This document shows positions 35,667-41,773 of a stretch of DNA of 64,000 bases, one piece after another. The stretch comes from AC-37 sp036389295 (GTDB taxonomy: Bacteria; Actinomycetota; Thermoleophilia; Solirubrobacterales; Thermoleophilaceae). How positions within the stretch are numbered: position 1 is the stretch's first letter; every line of letters starts with the position of its first letter. The DNA lies in the NCBI GenBank assembly GCA_036389295.1, contig DASVQB010000030.1, positions 37,729 to 101,728 of the forward strand, written 5' to 3'. The notes under the pieces were generated by a model. It searched no databases. It was given only the letters and a program-made list of their open reading frames with translations, and had not been told where the DNA came from. Both the position numbers and the translations under genes were made by a program.

Positions 35667-35713
35667 CCGCGCCTGGAGCTCGACCGGGTAGGTGGCCTCC
35701 GCGGGCTGGACGC

Positions 35714-35920
35714 TCAGAGCAGGGTCTCCTGGCCGGGGGTCGAGTCGGGCGCCGCCAGGCGGTCGAGCCGGGCGCCGACCAGCGCGGCCAGCTCGGCGCA
35801 GCGCTCCACGAGCTCGGCGGCCTCCTCGGGCTCGAGCTCGCCGCCGCGCAGCCGGTCGGCGGCCCGCCGGAGCTCCCCGATCGCGTCGTCGAGCTCGGTC
35901 GCGGCGCCGGGCTCCGTCAT
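35714..35920 (-). CDS. xseB: Exodeoxyribonuclease VII small subunit (probable)
   Basis: A 68-residue, mostly helical protein: LDDAIGELRRAADRLRGGELEPEEAAELVERCAEL and onwards matches the XseB pattern of an LxxI/LE...L...G(D/E)L.LEE...L.E.G/C helix pair. XseB binds several copies of XseA to form the single-strand-specific nuclease. XseA is not in the window, though xseB next to ispA and dxs is a typical bacterial arrangement. The ATG at 35920 overlaps the nusB stop by 4 bases. The tail (TPGQETLL) is short. Confidence 0.7.
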   Translation of the reverse strand: MTEPGAATELDDAIGELRRAADRLRGGELEPEEAAELVERCAELAALVGARLDRLAAPDSTPGQETLL

Positions 35921-36303
35921 CGCCTCTGCGCCACCCGCTCGCGGTGGACCGAGCCGAGGATCCCGTTCACGAACCCCGCCGCCTCGGCTGCGCACAGCTC
36001 CTTCGCCGCCTCGACCGCCTCGTCGATGGCGACCTCGTCCGGCACGTCGACCCGGTGGAGCAGCTCGAACAGCGCGACCCTCATGATGTTCCGCTCGAGG
36101 GGGGCGATGCGGTCGAGCGTCCAGCCGACGGCGTAGCGCGCTATCAGCGAGTCGAGCTCGCCGTGCTCCGAGTCCACGCCCTCGACCAGCTCCCGTGTGA
36201 AGTCCGTCGCGTCCCGGTCCAGCAGCTTGGGGAGCGGCCGGCCGGTCACGTCGCGCTGGTACAGCGCCACCACGGCCGCCCTGCGCTGGTCCGTGCGGCG
36301 CAC
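35917..36303 (-). CDS. nusB: Transcription antitermination factor NusB
   Basis: A 128-residue all-helical protein, starting at the GTG at 36303 (RRTDQRRAAVVALYQRDVTG). The family motif block is WTLDRIAPLERNIMRVALFELLH...DVPDEVAIDEAVEAAKEL, with FVNGILGSVHRE at the end. NusB pairs with S10/NusE on boxA RNA for rRNA antitermination. It lies 11 bases after efp and overlaps xseB. This efp-nusB pair occurs next to the pepQ-aro genes in mycobacteria. Confidence 0.93.
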   Translation of the reverse strand: MRRTDQRRAAVVALYQRDVTGRPLPKLLDRDATDFTRELVEGVDSEHGELDSLIARYAVGWTLDRIAPLERNIMRVALFELLHRVDVPDEVAIDEAVEAAKELCAAEAAGFVNGILGSVHRERVAQRR

Positions 36304-36314
36304 CGGCTCCCCCG

Positions 36315-36875
36315 CTACGCGCGCGAGACGTACTCGCCCGAGCGGGTGTCCACCCGGACGCGGTCGCCAACGTTGACGAACAGCGGGACGCGCACCGTCA
36401 CGCCCGACTCGAGCTTGGCCGGCTTGTCGCCGCCGCCGGACGCGGTGTCGCCCTTGACGCCGGGCTCGGTCTCCGAGACGGCCAGCTCGACCGCGCTGGG
36501 CACCTGCACCTCGGCCGGCTCCTCGTCGACGTACAGGATGTCGACCTCCTCGCTCGGCAGGACCCAGTCGAGCGAGCTGCGGACCTGGTCCTCGGGGATC
36601 GTGAACTGCTCGTAGCTCTGGAGGTCCATGAAGTGGGCGTCGGAGCCGTCGGCGTAGAGGAACTGCATCTTCCGCGTCTCGGTCCGGATCGGCCGGAACT
36701 TCTCGCCCGCCCGGAAGGTCTTGTCGATCACGGCGCCGTCGGCCGTCCGCTTGAGCTTGGTGCGCACGAACGCGCCGCCCTTGCCCGGCTTGACGTGCTG
36801 GAAGTCGACGATCTTGAAGATCGTCCCGTCCACCTCGATGTGGGTGCCGTTCTTGAACTGGTTGGTGCTGATCAT
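36315..36875 (-). CDS. efp: Translation elongation factor P
   Basis: A 186-residue EF-P with three beta-barrel domains. It begins ISTNQFKNGTHIEVDG, and the modified-residue loop lies at VKPGKGGAFVRTKLK, where the tip Lys after PGKG (K32/K34 region) is the site that may be modified. The C-terminal domain ends in SGVTVRVPLFVNVGDRVRVDTRSGEYVSRA. It relieves ribosome stalling at polyproline. The ATG at 36875 is fixed by the family start. The operon efp-nusB-xseB-ispA-dxs runs from here to 32896. The 63-base gap to 36939 contains the divergent promoters. Confidence 0.95.
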   Translation of the reverse strand: MISTNQFKNGTHIEVDGTIFKIVDFQHVKPGKGGAFVRTKLKRTADGAVIDKTFRAGEKFRPIRTETRKMQFLYADGSDAHFMDLQSYEQFTIPEDQVRSSLDWVLPSEEVDILYVDEEPAEVQVPSAVELAVSETEPGVKGDTASGGGDKPAKLESGVTVRVPLFVNVGDRVRVDTRSGEYVSRA

Positions 36876-36938
36876 CGGGCGTGAAGGGTAGCCCGGCGCG
36901 CGGGCCGAGCCGGGGTCCGCTCGCGTAGGATCGCGCCG

Positions 36939-37742
36939 GTGGCACGGGAGGCCGACGCCGCGTCGTTCCGCACGTCCGCGGACGCGTACGACCGCCACGT
37001 CGGGCGCTACGGGAGGTCGCTCGCCCGCGGCCTGATCGAGACGGCCGGCCTTCCGGGCGACGCGCGCGTGCTGGACGTCGGCTGCGGGCCGGGCGCCCTG
37101 ACGATGGCGCTCGCGGAGGTCGTGGGGCCGGCGCGGGTCGCGGCGGTGGAGCCGTCCGAGCCGTTCGCGGCCGCCTGCCGCGCGCGGGTGCCCGGCGCCG
37201 ACGTCCGGGTCGCGACCGCCGAGCGCATCCCGTTCGACGACGACTCGTTCGACGCGACGCTCTCGCAGCTCGTCGTCAACTTCCTGCCCGACGCCGCGGC
37301 GGGGGCGGCCGAGATGCGGCGGGTGACGCGCCCCGGCGGGACGGTGTGCGCCTGCGTGTGGGACTACGCGGACGGGATGACGCTGCTGCGGGCGTTCTGG
37401 GACGCCGCCGTCGCGCTCGACCCGGAGCGGGCCGCCCCGCTCGACGAGGGGCGCCGGATGCCCCACTGCCGGCCCGGCGAGCTCGAGCGGCTGTGGGTCG
37501 AGGCGGGGCTCCTCGAGGTGACGGTCGGTCCGGTGGTCGCCGTCGCCGCCTACGACGGCTTCGAGGACCTCTGGGAGCCGCTCCCGCTCGGCGTCGGGCC
37601 GTCCGGCGCGTACTGCGCGGCGCTCTCCGAGGCGGGGCGCGACGCGCTGAGGGAGGAGCTCAGGCGCCGCCTCGGGTCGCCCGCGGGACCGTTCGAGCTC
37701 TCCGCCCGGGCGTGGGCGGTGCGGGGGACGGTGCCGGGCTGA
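36939..37742 (+). CDS. Class I SAM-dependent methyltransferase
   Basis: A 267-residue methyltransferase of the Methyltransf_11/UbiE-like group. It has a SAM-binding motif ARVLDVGCGPGALTMALAE (residues about 45-63), the acidic end of strand 2 (AAVEPSEPFAAACR), and FDATLSQLVVNFLPDAAAGAAEMRRVTRPGGTV as motifs for strands 4-5. It starts at a GTG and diverges from efp. No neighbour suggests a substrate. First gene of the accessory region between efp and pepQ. Confidence 0.85.
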   Translation: MAREADAASFRTSADAYDRHVGRYGRSLARGLIETAGLPGDARVLDVGCGPGALTMALAEVVGPARVAAVEPSEPFAAACRARVPGADVRVATAERIPFDDDSFDATLSQLVVNFLPDAAAGAAEMRRVTRPGGTVCACVWDYADGMTLLRAFWDAAVALDPERAAPLDEGRRMPHCRPGELERLWVEAGLLEVTVGPVVAVAAYDGFEDLWEPLPLGVGPSGAYCAALSEAGRDALREELRRRLGSPAGPFELSARAWAVRGTVPG

Positions 37743-37770
37743 GCCGGCGGCCGTCGGGCGGCGCGTGCCC

Positions 37771-37983
37771 TCAGGCCTGCACGACGCCGCTCGCGTGCAG
37801 CGGGTCCGGCAGCGGGCGACCGGCGGCGCGAAGCTCCTCGGCGTAGGCGGTGAGCGCCTCCTGGATGCGGTCGGCCACCTCGTCGCGGGTGCCGCCCAGC
37901 GCGACGACGCCCGGAAGGTCCGGCAGGTAAGCGCCCCAGGACCCGTCTTCGGCCTGCTCGTAGATCACGACGTACTCGCTCAC
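37771..37983 (-). CDS. hicB: HicB-family antitoxin (intact)
   Basis: A 70-residue protein with the partial RNase-H-like fold of HicB antitoxins: YVVIYEQAEDGSWGAYLPDLPGVVALGGTRDEVADRIQEALTAYAEEL. The conserved YLPDLPGV and the helix TRDEVADRIQEAL are diagnostic. The ATG at 37983 overlaps the toxin stop by 4 bases (ATGA). The C-terminal DNA-binding domain found in longer HicBs is missing, as in the short HicB class. Its toxin partner is frameshifted, so it is an orphan antitoxin now, possibly kept to neutralise toxins elsewhere. Confidence 0.85.
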   Translation of the reverse strand: MSEYVVIYEQAEDGSWGAYLPDLPGVVALGGTRDEVADRIQEALTAYAEELRAAGRPLPDPLHASGVVQA

Positions 37984-38182
37984 CGCAGTTCCTCCAAGCC
38001 GCTGGCCCGGCGAATGCTAGACAGGGTTCCGACCGGGACCGTGTCGCCGTCCTTGCCGGCAACCACGATTGGCCGTTCGTGCTCGGGATGCGCCCAGGAC
38101 CTCGTGCGAACCGCGCTGACGGATCCGTCGCCAGCCCGACGCGGAGCAGGGCCCTCCGCACGTCCCCGCACTTCTTCGGCAT
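37980..38182 (-). pseudogene. hicA: HicA toxin gene with two frameshifts
   Basis: Reading from the ATG at 38182, MPKKCGDVRRALLRVG is the start of a HicA mRNA interferase. At about 38137 (a GGG run) one extra base shifts the frame; the next frame gives GWRRIRQRGSHEV, with the catalytic RGSH histidine. At about 38097 another extra base shifts again, and the third frame gives WAHPEHERPIVVAGKDGDTVPVG followed by TLSSIRRASGLEELR and a stop overlapping hicB. All three pieces join to a full-length HicA of about 67 residues. As sequenced, no functional toxin is made. Two independent single-base insertions argue for real decay, though sequencing error needs exclusion. Confidence 0.85.
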
Positions 38183-38542
38183 TCAGGCCCTCGCCCGCTT
38201 GCGGCGGCGGGCGCGTGGCGGTATGGCCCATTCCGGTTCCCTCCCGGGCCGCGGCTCGAGCACGACCGTGAGCAGCCGCAGCGGGTCCACCTCGCGGTAG
38301 AGGGCGTCGTCGCCGTCGCGGCCATCCTCCACGTAGACGAAAGCCCGGCCGTCGTGGCTCAGATGCAGGTAGCCGCGCGTCCACCGGTGCTTGTAGGCCT
38401 GTAACCGGAGACCGCACTCGGTCTCGACCTCGAACATCCACATGAAGTCGTCGATGCACTCGGGCGCGAAGTCCAGCAGCGGTTGCCAGTCCGGGTCTCT
38501 GGCCTGCGTTGTCCGGCCGGTCAGCGTCGCATGGAGGGCCAC
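38183..38542 (-). CDS. Hypothetical protein upstream of hicA
   Basis: A 119-residue protein with natural composition, rich in aromatic residues (IDDFMWMFEVETECGLRLQAYKHRWTRGYLHLSHDGRAFVY). It has no membrane segment or signal and ends in a basic tail (RARRRKRARA). Its stop directly adjoins the hicA start (no gap), so the three genes form one operon. I do not recognise the family. Possibly an additional regulator or cargo of the toxin-antitoxin module. Confidence 0.55.
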   Translation of the reverse strand: MALHATLTGRTTQARDPDWQPLLDFAPECIDDFMWMFEVETECGLRLQAYKHRWTRGYLHLSHDGRAFVYVEDGRDGDDALYREVDPLRLLTVVLEPRPGREPEWAIPPRARRRKRARA

Positions 38543-38647
38543 GCCCCGACCTTGCCGCGCACCGCGTTACATGACAAGACGCGCGAGTAACGAATCGGTC
38601 CCCTGGCCGTGACGGCCAAGGCAACCTCGCGCCTCATCTGCGCTACT

Positions 38648-38665
38648 GTTAACCACATGGTTAAC
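38648..38665. promoter_or_regulatory. Palindromic operator overlapping the ArsR start codon
   Basis: GTTAACC-ACAT-GGTTAAC, a perfect 7-bp inverted repeat with a 4-base spacer; the ATG of the regulator (38657) lies in its centre. In a 73% GC genome such an A/T-containing palindrome is conspicuous. Winged-helix ArsR regulators bind similar palindromes, so autorepression by blocking initiation of its own transcript is likely. Confidence 0.75.
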
Positions 38666-38983
38666 GCTTCCACCGGCCTCGACCGGAGCTTCGGGGCGCT
38701 GGCGCACCCGATCCGGCGCGGGATCGTCGAGCGGCTCGCTCGCGGGCCTGCGACCGTGGGCGAGGCGACGCGCGGCTTCGGCGTCTCGAAGCCGGCGATC
38801 AGCCGGCACGTGAGGGTGCTTGAGGACGCGGGCGTGGTCGTCCGCGAGGTCGAGGGGCGCGAGCACGTGCTCGCCCTCGACCGCGGCGGCCTCGGCGAGG
38901 CGACCGACTGGCTCGACCGCCAGCGCGCGCTGTGGGAGCGGCTGTTCGACGTGGTTGACGACTACCTGAAGGAGAAGCGATGA
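38657..38983 (+). CDS. ArsR-family transcriptional regulator
   Basis: A 108-residue winged-helix repressor: LDRSFGALAHPIRRGIVERLARGPATVGEATRGFGVSKPAISRHVRVLEDAGVVVREVEGREHVL. The HTH is residues about 36-60 (VGEATRGFGVSKPAISRHVRVL), followed by the wing. There are no cysteine metal-binding sites of the ArsR/SmtB type, so it is of the class found with AHSA1/SRPBCC proteins. The ATG at 38657 sits inside a perfect palindrome. It overlaps the next gene by 4 bases (ATGA), forming a three-gene autoregulated operon. Confidence 0.9.
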   Translation: MVNASTGLDRSFGALAHPIRRGIVERLARGPATVGEATRGFGVSKPAISRHVRVLEDAGVVVREVEGREHVLALDRGGLGEATDWLDRQRALWERLFDVVDDYLKEKR

Positions 38984-39447
38984 CCGACGTGGTCTCCGAC
39001 CCCGCCACCTCCCTGCGCCTCGAGCGCAGCTTCGAGGCGCCCCGCAACGCCGTCTTCGACGCGTGGACCGATCCCGAGGTGCTCCGCCGCTGGTGGGCCG
39101 CCGGGCCGGACTGGGACACGCCGGCCGCCGAGGTCGACCTTCGCGTCGGCGGGCGCTACCGGCTCTCGATGCGCAACCCGGAGAGCGGCGACGTCCACAC
39201 CGTCGTCGGCGAGTACACCGAGGTCCGGGCGCCGGAGCGGCTGGCGTACACGTGGACCTGGGAGGGCGGCGAGGAGTACTCGCCCAGCGCCGGGTCGCTC
39301 GTCACGGTCGACTTCGTCGAGGACGGGCCGCGCACGACGGTCGTCCTGACCCACACCGGCCTCGGGGGCGACGAGGCGGTCGAGCGGCACCGCCACGGCT
39401 GGATCGGGTGCCTCGACAACCTCGCCCGGCGCGTCCTGGCCGCGTGA
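38980..39447 (+). CDS. SRPBCC / AHSA1 domain protein
   Basis: A 155-residue START-like fold protein: LRLERSFEAPRNAVFDAWTDPEVLRRWWAAGP, GRYRLSMRNPESGDVHTVVGEYTEVRAPERLAYTWTWEGGEEYSP and a C-terminal helix (HGWIGCLDNLARRVLAA). These are AHSA1 hallmarks. Such proteins bind hydrophobic ligands in the beta-sheet/helix cavity; in ArsR-linked pairs the role is unknown but often concerns stress or ligand sensing. Translationally coupled to both its ArsR regulator and the next SRPBCC gene (GTGA overlap). Confidence 0.88.
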   Translation: MTDVVSDPATSLRLERSFEAPRNAVFDAWTDPEVLRRWWAAGPDWDTPAAEVDLRVGGRYRLSMRNPESGDVHTVVGEYTEVRAPERLAYTWTWEGGEEYSPSAGSLVTVDFVEDGPRTTVVLTHTGLGGDEAVERHRHGWIGCLDNLARRVLAA

Positions 39448-39878
39448 GCGTCGACGTCACGGTCGAGACGCGCGTCGCGCGCGACCGCGGCGAGGTGGCG
39501 GCGTTCGCCATGGACCCGGCGAACGACCGCCGCTGGATCGGAGCGCTGACCTCGGTCCGCACGCTCACCGACGGCCCGGTCGGGCCCGGCACCCGGGTCG
39601 AGCGGGTGGCGTCGTTCCTCGGGCGGCGGATGGAGTACGTCAACGAGGTCGTCGAGCACGAGCCGCCGGCGCGGCTGACGATGCGCTCGGTGAAGGCGCC
39701 GTTCCCGATGACCGTCGAGTACGAGTTCGAGCCGGCGGCGGGCGGCACGCTCGCCCGGATCCGCGCGCGCGGGGAGCCGGGCCGGTTCTACGTCCTCGCG
39801 GGACCGCTGCTCGCGGCGATGGTGCGGCGCGGGATCAGGCGGGACCTCGCGGCGCTGAAGGCGGCGCTCGAGGGGTAG
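39444..39878 (+). CDS. SRPBCC family protein
   Basis: A 144-residue polyketide-cyclase/START-like protein starting at the GTG at 39444: VTVETRVARDRGEVAAFAMDPANDRRWIGALTSVRTLTDGPVGPGTRVERVASFLGRRMEYVNEVVEHEPPARLTMRSV. The FxGRRxxYxNEVxExEPxxRLTMRS order is typical of actinobacterial SRPBCC proteins of unknown ligand. It ends with a predicted helix (LLAAMVRRGIRRDLAALKAALEG). Third gene of the ArsR operon. Confidence 0.85.
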   Translation: MSVDVTVETRVARDRGEVAAFAMDPANDRRWIGALTSVRTLTDGPVGPGTRVERVASFLGRRMEYVNEVVEHEPPARLTMRSVKAPFPMTVEYEFEPAAGGTLARIRARGEPGRFYVLAGPLLAAMVRRGIRRDLAALKAALEG

Positions 39879-39896
39879 ACCGGCGGCGGGCGGGCC

Positions 39897-40023
39897 GCGG
39901 CGGCGAGCCGATCGGCGCTGCGGCGGCGGGCGGTCGGGGCGGGCGGCGGCGAGCCGCTCGGCGTGCGGCGGGCGGTCGGCGGGCGCGGCGGCGAGCCGCT
40001 CGGCGTGCGGCGGCGACCGGTCG
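39897..40023. repeat. Three imperfect ~42-46-bp GC-rich tandem repeats
   Basis: The block gcggcggcgagccg(c/a)tcggcg(t/c) begins at 39897, 39943 and 39985, each followed by a gcgg-rich tail with cggtcg. The units have been amplified recently enough to keep near identity over about 25 bases. They lie between the SRPBCC gene and the hexapeptide-repeat protein. No coding sense seen. Confidence 0.6.
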
Positions 40024-40045
40024 ATGCGCGGCGGCGCCGGGCGCC

Positions 40046-40525
40046 CTATCGCCCGCGGCCGAACGGCCAGAGCCGCCGCCGGCGGCGCAGCCGGTAGCGG
40101 CCGCTTCCCACCTGGCCGACCGCGCCGCGCAGCCCCACGCAGCCGATGCAGGCGACGCAGCCGTCGCAGTCGACGCAGCCGATGCACGCCACGCAGCTGC
40201 TGGACGCGACGTTCCCGATCCCGGCGACCACGCCGGCGCTGCCGACGACCCCGATGCTGAGCGCGACCGCCGCGCTGCCGACGACCGCCGCGCTCCCCAC
40301 GGCGCCGGCGCTGCCGATCACCCCGGCGCTGCCGATCGTCCCTGCGCTGCCGATCACGCCGGCGCTCGCGACCGTCCCGGCGCTCGCCACCACCGCCGTG
40401 CTGGCCACGGTGCCCGCGCTGACGACGACCCCGGCGCTCCCGACCGTTGCGACGCTCGTCTCCACCTCGACGGCGTCGACGCCGCCGGGCCCGGCCGGAG
40501 GTCCTGGCGCGGAGGCCGCGGTCAC
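40046..40525 (-). CDS. Hexapeptide-repeat (beta-solenoid-like) protein with cysteine ladder
   Basis: A 159-residue protein, GTG start at 40525. After a Pro/Gly head, residues about 24-125 divide cleanly into about 17 hexapeptides of the form GSAGVI, ASAGTV, GSAAVV, with V/I at every sixth position, then a run with Cys every third residue (CVACIGCVDCDGCVACIGC, seven Cys), then GLRGAVGQVG and a strongly basic tail (RYRLRRRRRLWPFGRGR). Regular hexapeptides with aliphatic residues at one position suggest a beta-helix; the cysteines would stack along one face for disulfides or metal. There is no signal peptide. The opposite strand also has an open frame, a common effect in high-GC repeats, so expression needs proof. 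Confidence 0.55.
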   Translation of the reverse strand: MTAASAPGPPAGPGGVDAVEVETSVATVGSAGVVVSAGTVASTAVVASAGTVASAGVIGSAGTIGSAGVIGSAGAVGSAAVVGSAAVALSIGVVGSAGVVAGIGNVASSSCVACIGCVDCDGCVACIGCVGLRGAVGQVGSGRYRLRRRRRLWPFGRGR

Positions 40526-40561
40526 GACGGGAACGCTACCCGCGCGGACGCGGTGCGCGAT

Positions 40562-40771
40562 TCAGACCGCGACGTAGCCGGGAACGTTGACCGGCTCGGG
40601 GACCGGCTGCCCTGCCTCGCGGAGCCCCTCGATGTGGAACGGGACGGCCTCGGTCATGAGCTTCTCCACGTGTTCGCGCGTCTCGCCCACGGCGTAGCAG
40701 CCCGGAAGGTCGGGGGAGTACGCGCTCCAGCCCTCGCCGCCGTTCTCGTAGATAACGAGGTACTCCGTCAT
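40562..40771 (-). CDS. hicB: HicB-family antitoxin (second copy, intact)
   Basis: A 69-residue HicB: YLVIYENGGEGWSAYSPDLPGCYAVGETREHVEKLMTEAVPFHIEGLREAGQPVPEP. It has the same SPDLPGC core and helix as the copy at 37771 but only about half of the residues match, so this is a separate acquisition rather than a recent duplication. It overlaps its frameshifted toxin gene by 4 bases (ATGA). The short form lacks a DNA-binding domain. Confidence 0.85.
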   Translation of the reverse strand: MTEYLVIYENGGEGWSAYSPDLPGCYAVGETREHVEKLMTEAVPFHIEGLREAGQPVPEPVNVPGYVAV

Positions 40772-40969
40772 CGCAGATCCTCCAGTCCCGACTTGCGTCT
40801 GATGTTACTCAGCGTCCCGGCCTTCACCGTTCGTCCGAGGGGGGCCGGCGACGGTGATGACGTTCGGGTTCTCCGGATGCCTGAGCTGCCGGTGGCTACC
40901 TCGCACCCGCACCTCGACCCACCCCGCCGCTCGCAGGGCCTTGATGACCTCTCGGGCGGTCTTCGGCAC
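40768..40969 (-). pseudogene. hicA: HicA toxin gene with one frameshift (second copy)
   Basis: The GTG at 40969 opens PKTARE, VIKALRAAGW and VEVRVRGSHRQLRHPENPNVITVAG, with the catalytic RGSH histidine intact. A run of six C follows, and the frame then meets a stop within 16 codons. Removing one C restores PLGRTVKAGTLSNIRRKSGLEDLR and the normal stop overlapping hicB. So a single-base insertion in a homopolymer inactivates the toxin's C-terminal part. This could be a contingency (slippage) site, genuine decay or a homopolymer error. Confidence 0.85.
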
Positions 40970-41005
40970 CCACGGTCAAGCCCGGTCGGGCCCGTTTCTC
41001 GCCCC

Positions 41006-41740
41006 TCACTCCACCTCCGGCCCCTCCGGCAGCCGCCCCTCGTCCCGGAGCTTGCCCAGGTGCGCCTCCAGCGTCGCCGCCGCCGCGAACCGGAGCATCG
41101 GGGAGACCGACAGGTCGACGTCGCTCCACGCGCGCGCCAGCAGCTCCTCGCGCGTGCGGGCGCCCGCCTGAAGCGCGTCGAGGACGCGCCGCTCGCGCTC
41201 GACCCGATGGGCGATGTACTCGTCGAGCTTCGCGCGCGGGTCCCAGACGAACGGGCCGTGGCCGGGGCACAGGACCTCGAGGTCCAGCGACCGCAGCCGC
41301 TCCAGCGACCGGACGTAGGCGGCGAGCGACGCGCCGTCCGAGCCCACGAACACGCTCCCCTCGCCCAGGACGGTGTCGCCGGTGAAGCACGCGCGGCCGT
41401 ACAGCAGGCAGACGTGGTCGGGCGAGTGGCCGGGCGTCGCGATCGCCTCGAGCGGCCCGGCTCGCTCGCCCTCGGCGGGCCTCACGACCGGGACGCCCCC
41501 GGCGCGCTCGGCGAGCTCCCCGGCGGCCTCGTCGTGGTCCACGTGCGAGTGGGTCACGACGACGCCCTCGACCCGATCGCCGGCCGCGCGCCGAACGGCC
41601 TCCAGGTGCCCGTCGTCCAGCGGCCCCGGGTCCACCACCCAGCCCTCCACGACGTACGTGTTCGTGCCGTCGAGGGTCAGGGCCGAGGGGTTCGGCGCGC
41701 GCACGCGCACGACTCCGTCCGGGGGGCGGTCCGCGGTCAC
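41006..41740 (-). CDS. Metallo-beta-lactamase-fold hydrolase
   Basis: A 244-residue MBL-fold protein of the glyoxalase II/LACTB2-like class, starting at the GTG at 41740. The HxHxDH metal motif is THSHVDHDE (His64, His66, Asp68, His69); further ligands are in IATPGHSPDHVCLL, CFTGDTVLGEGSVFVG and LCPGHGPF. A C-terminal winged helix-like segment (RTREELLARAWSDVDLSV, LRFAAAATLEAHLGKLRDEGR) is typical of the LACTB2/RNase-type subgroup. The substrate may be a thioester or RNA; undecided. Diverges from the amidase gene by 33 bases. Confidence 0.87.
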   Translation of the reverse strand: MTADRPPDGVVRVRAPNPSALTLDGTNTYVVEGWVVDPGPLDDGHLEAVRRAAGDRVEGVVVTHSHVDHDEAAGELAERAGGVPVVRPAEGERAGPLEAIATPGHSPDHVCLLYGRACFTGDTVLGEGSVFVGSDGASLAAYVRSLERLRSLDLEVLCPGHGPFVWDPRAKLDEYIAHRVERERRVLDALQAGARTREELLARAWSDVDLSVSPMLRFAAAATLEAHLGKLRDEGRLPEGPEVE

Positions 41741-41773
41741 GTGGCAATGTTCCCAGCCCGCTAGGGTCCGCCG

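Noticed and set aside
39897..40023. CRISPR-like array
   Set aside because: Only three imperfect copies without unique spacers of constant length, and no cas genes in the window.
40146..40577. Plus-strand Thr/Pro/Ala/Leu repeat frame opposite the hexapeptide-repeat gene
   Set aside because: Both strands are open because the repeat is periodic; the minus frame has the more structured pattern (cysteine ladder, defined ends), although this is not proof.
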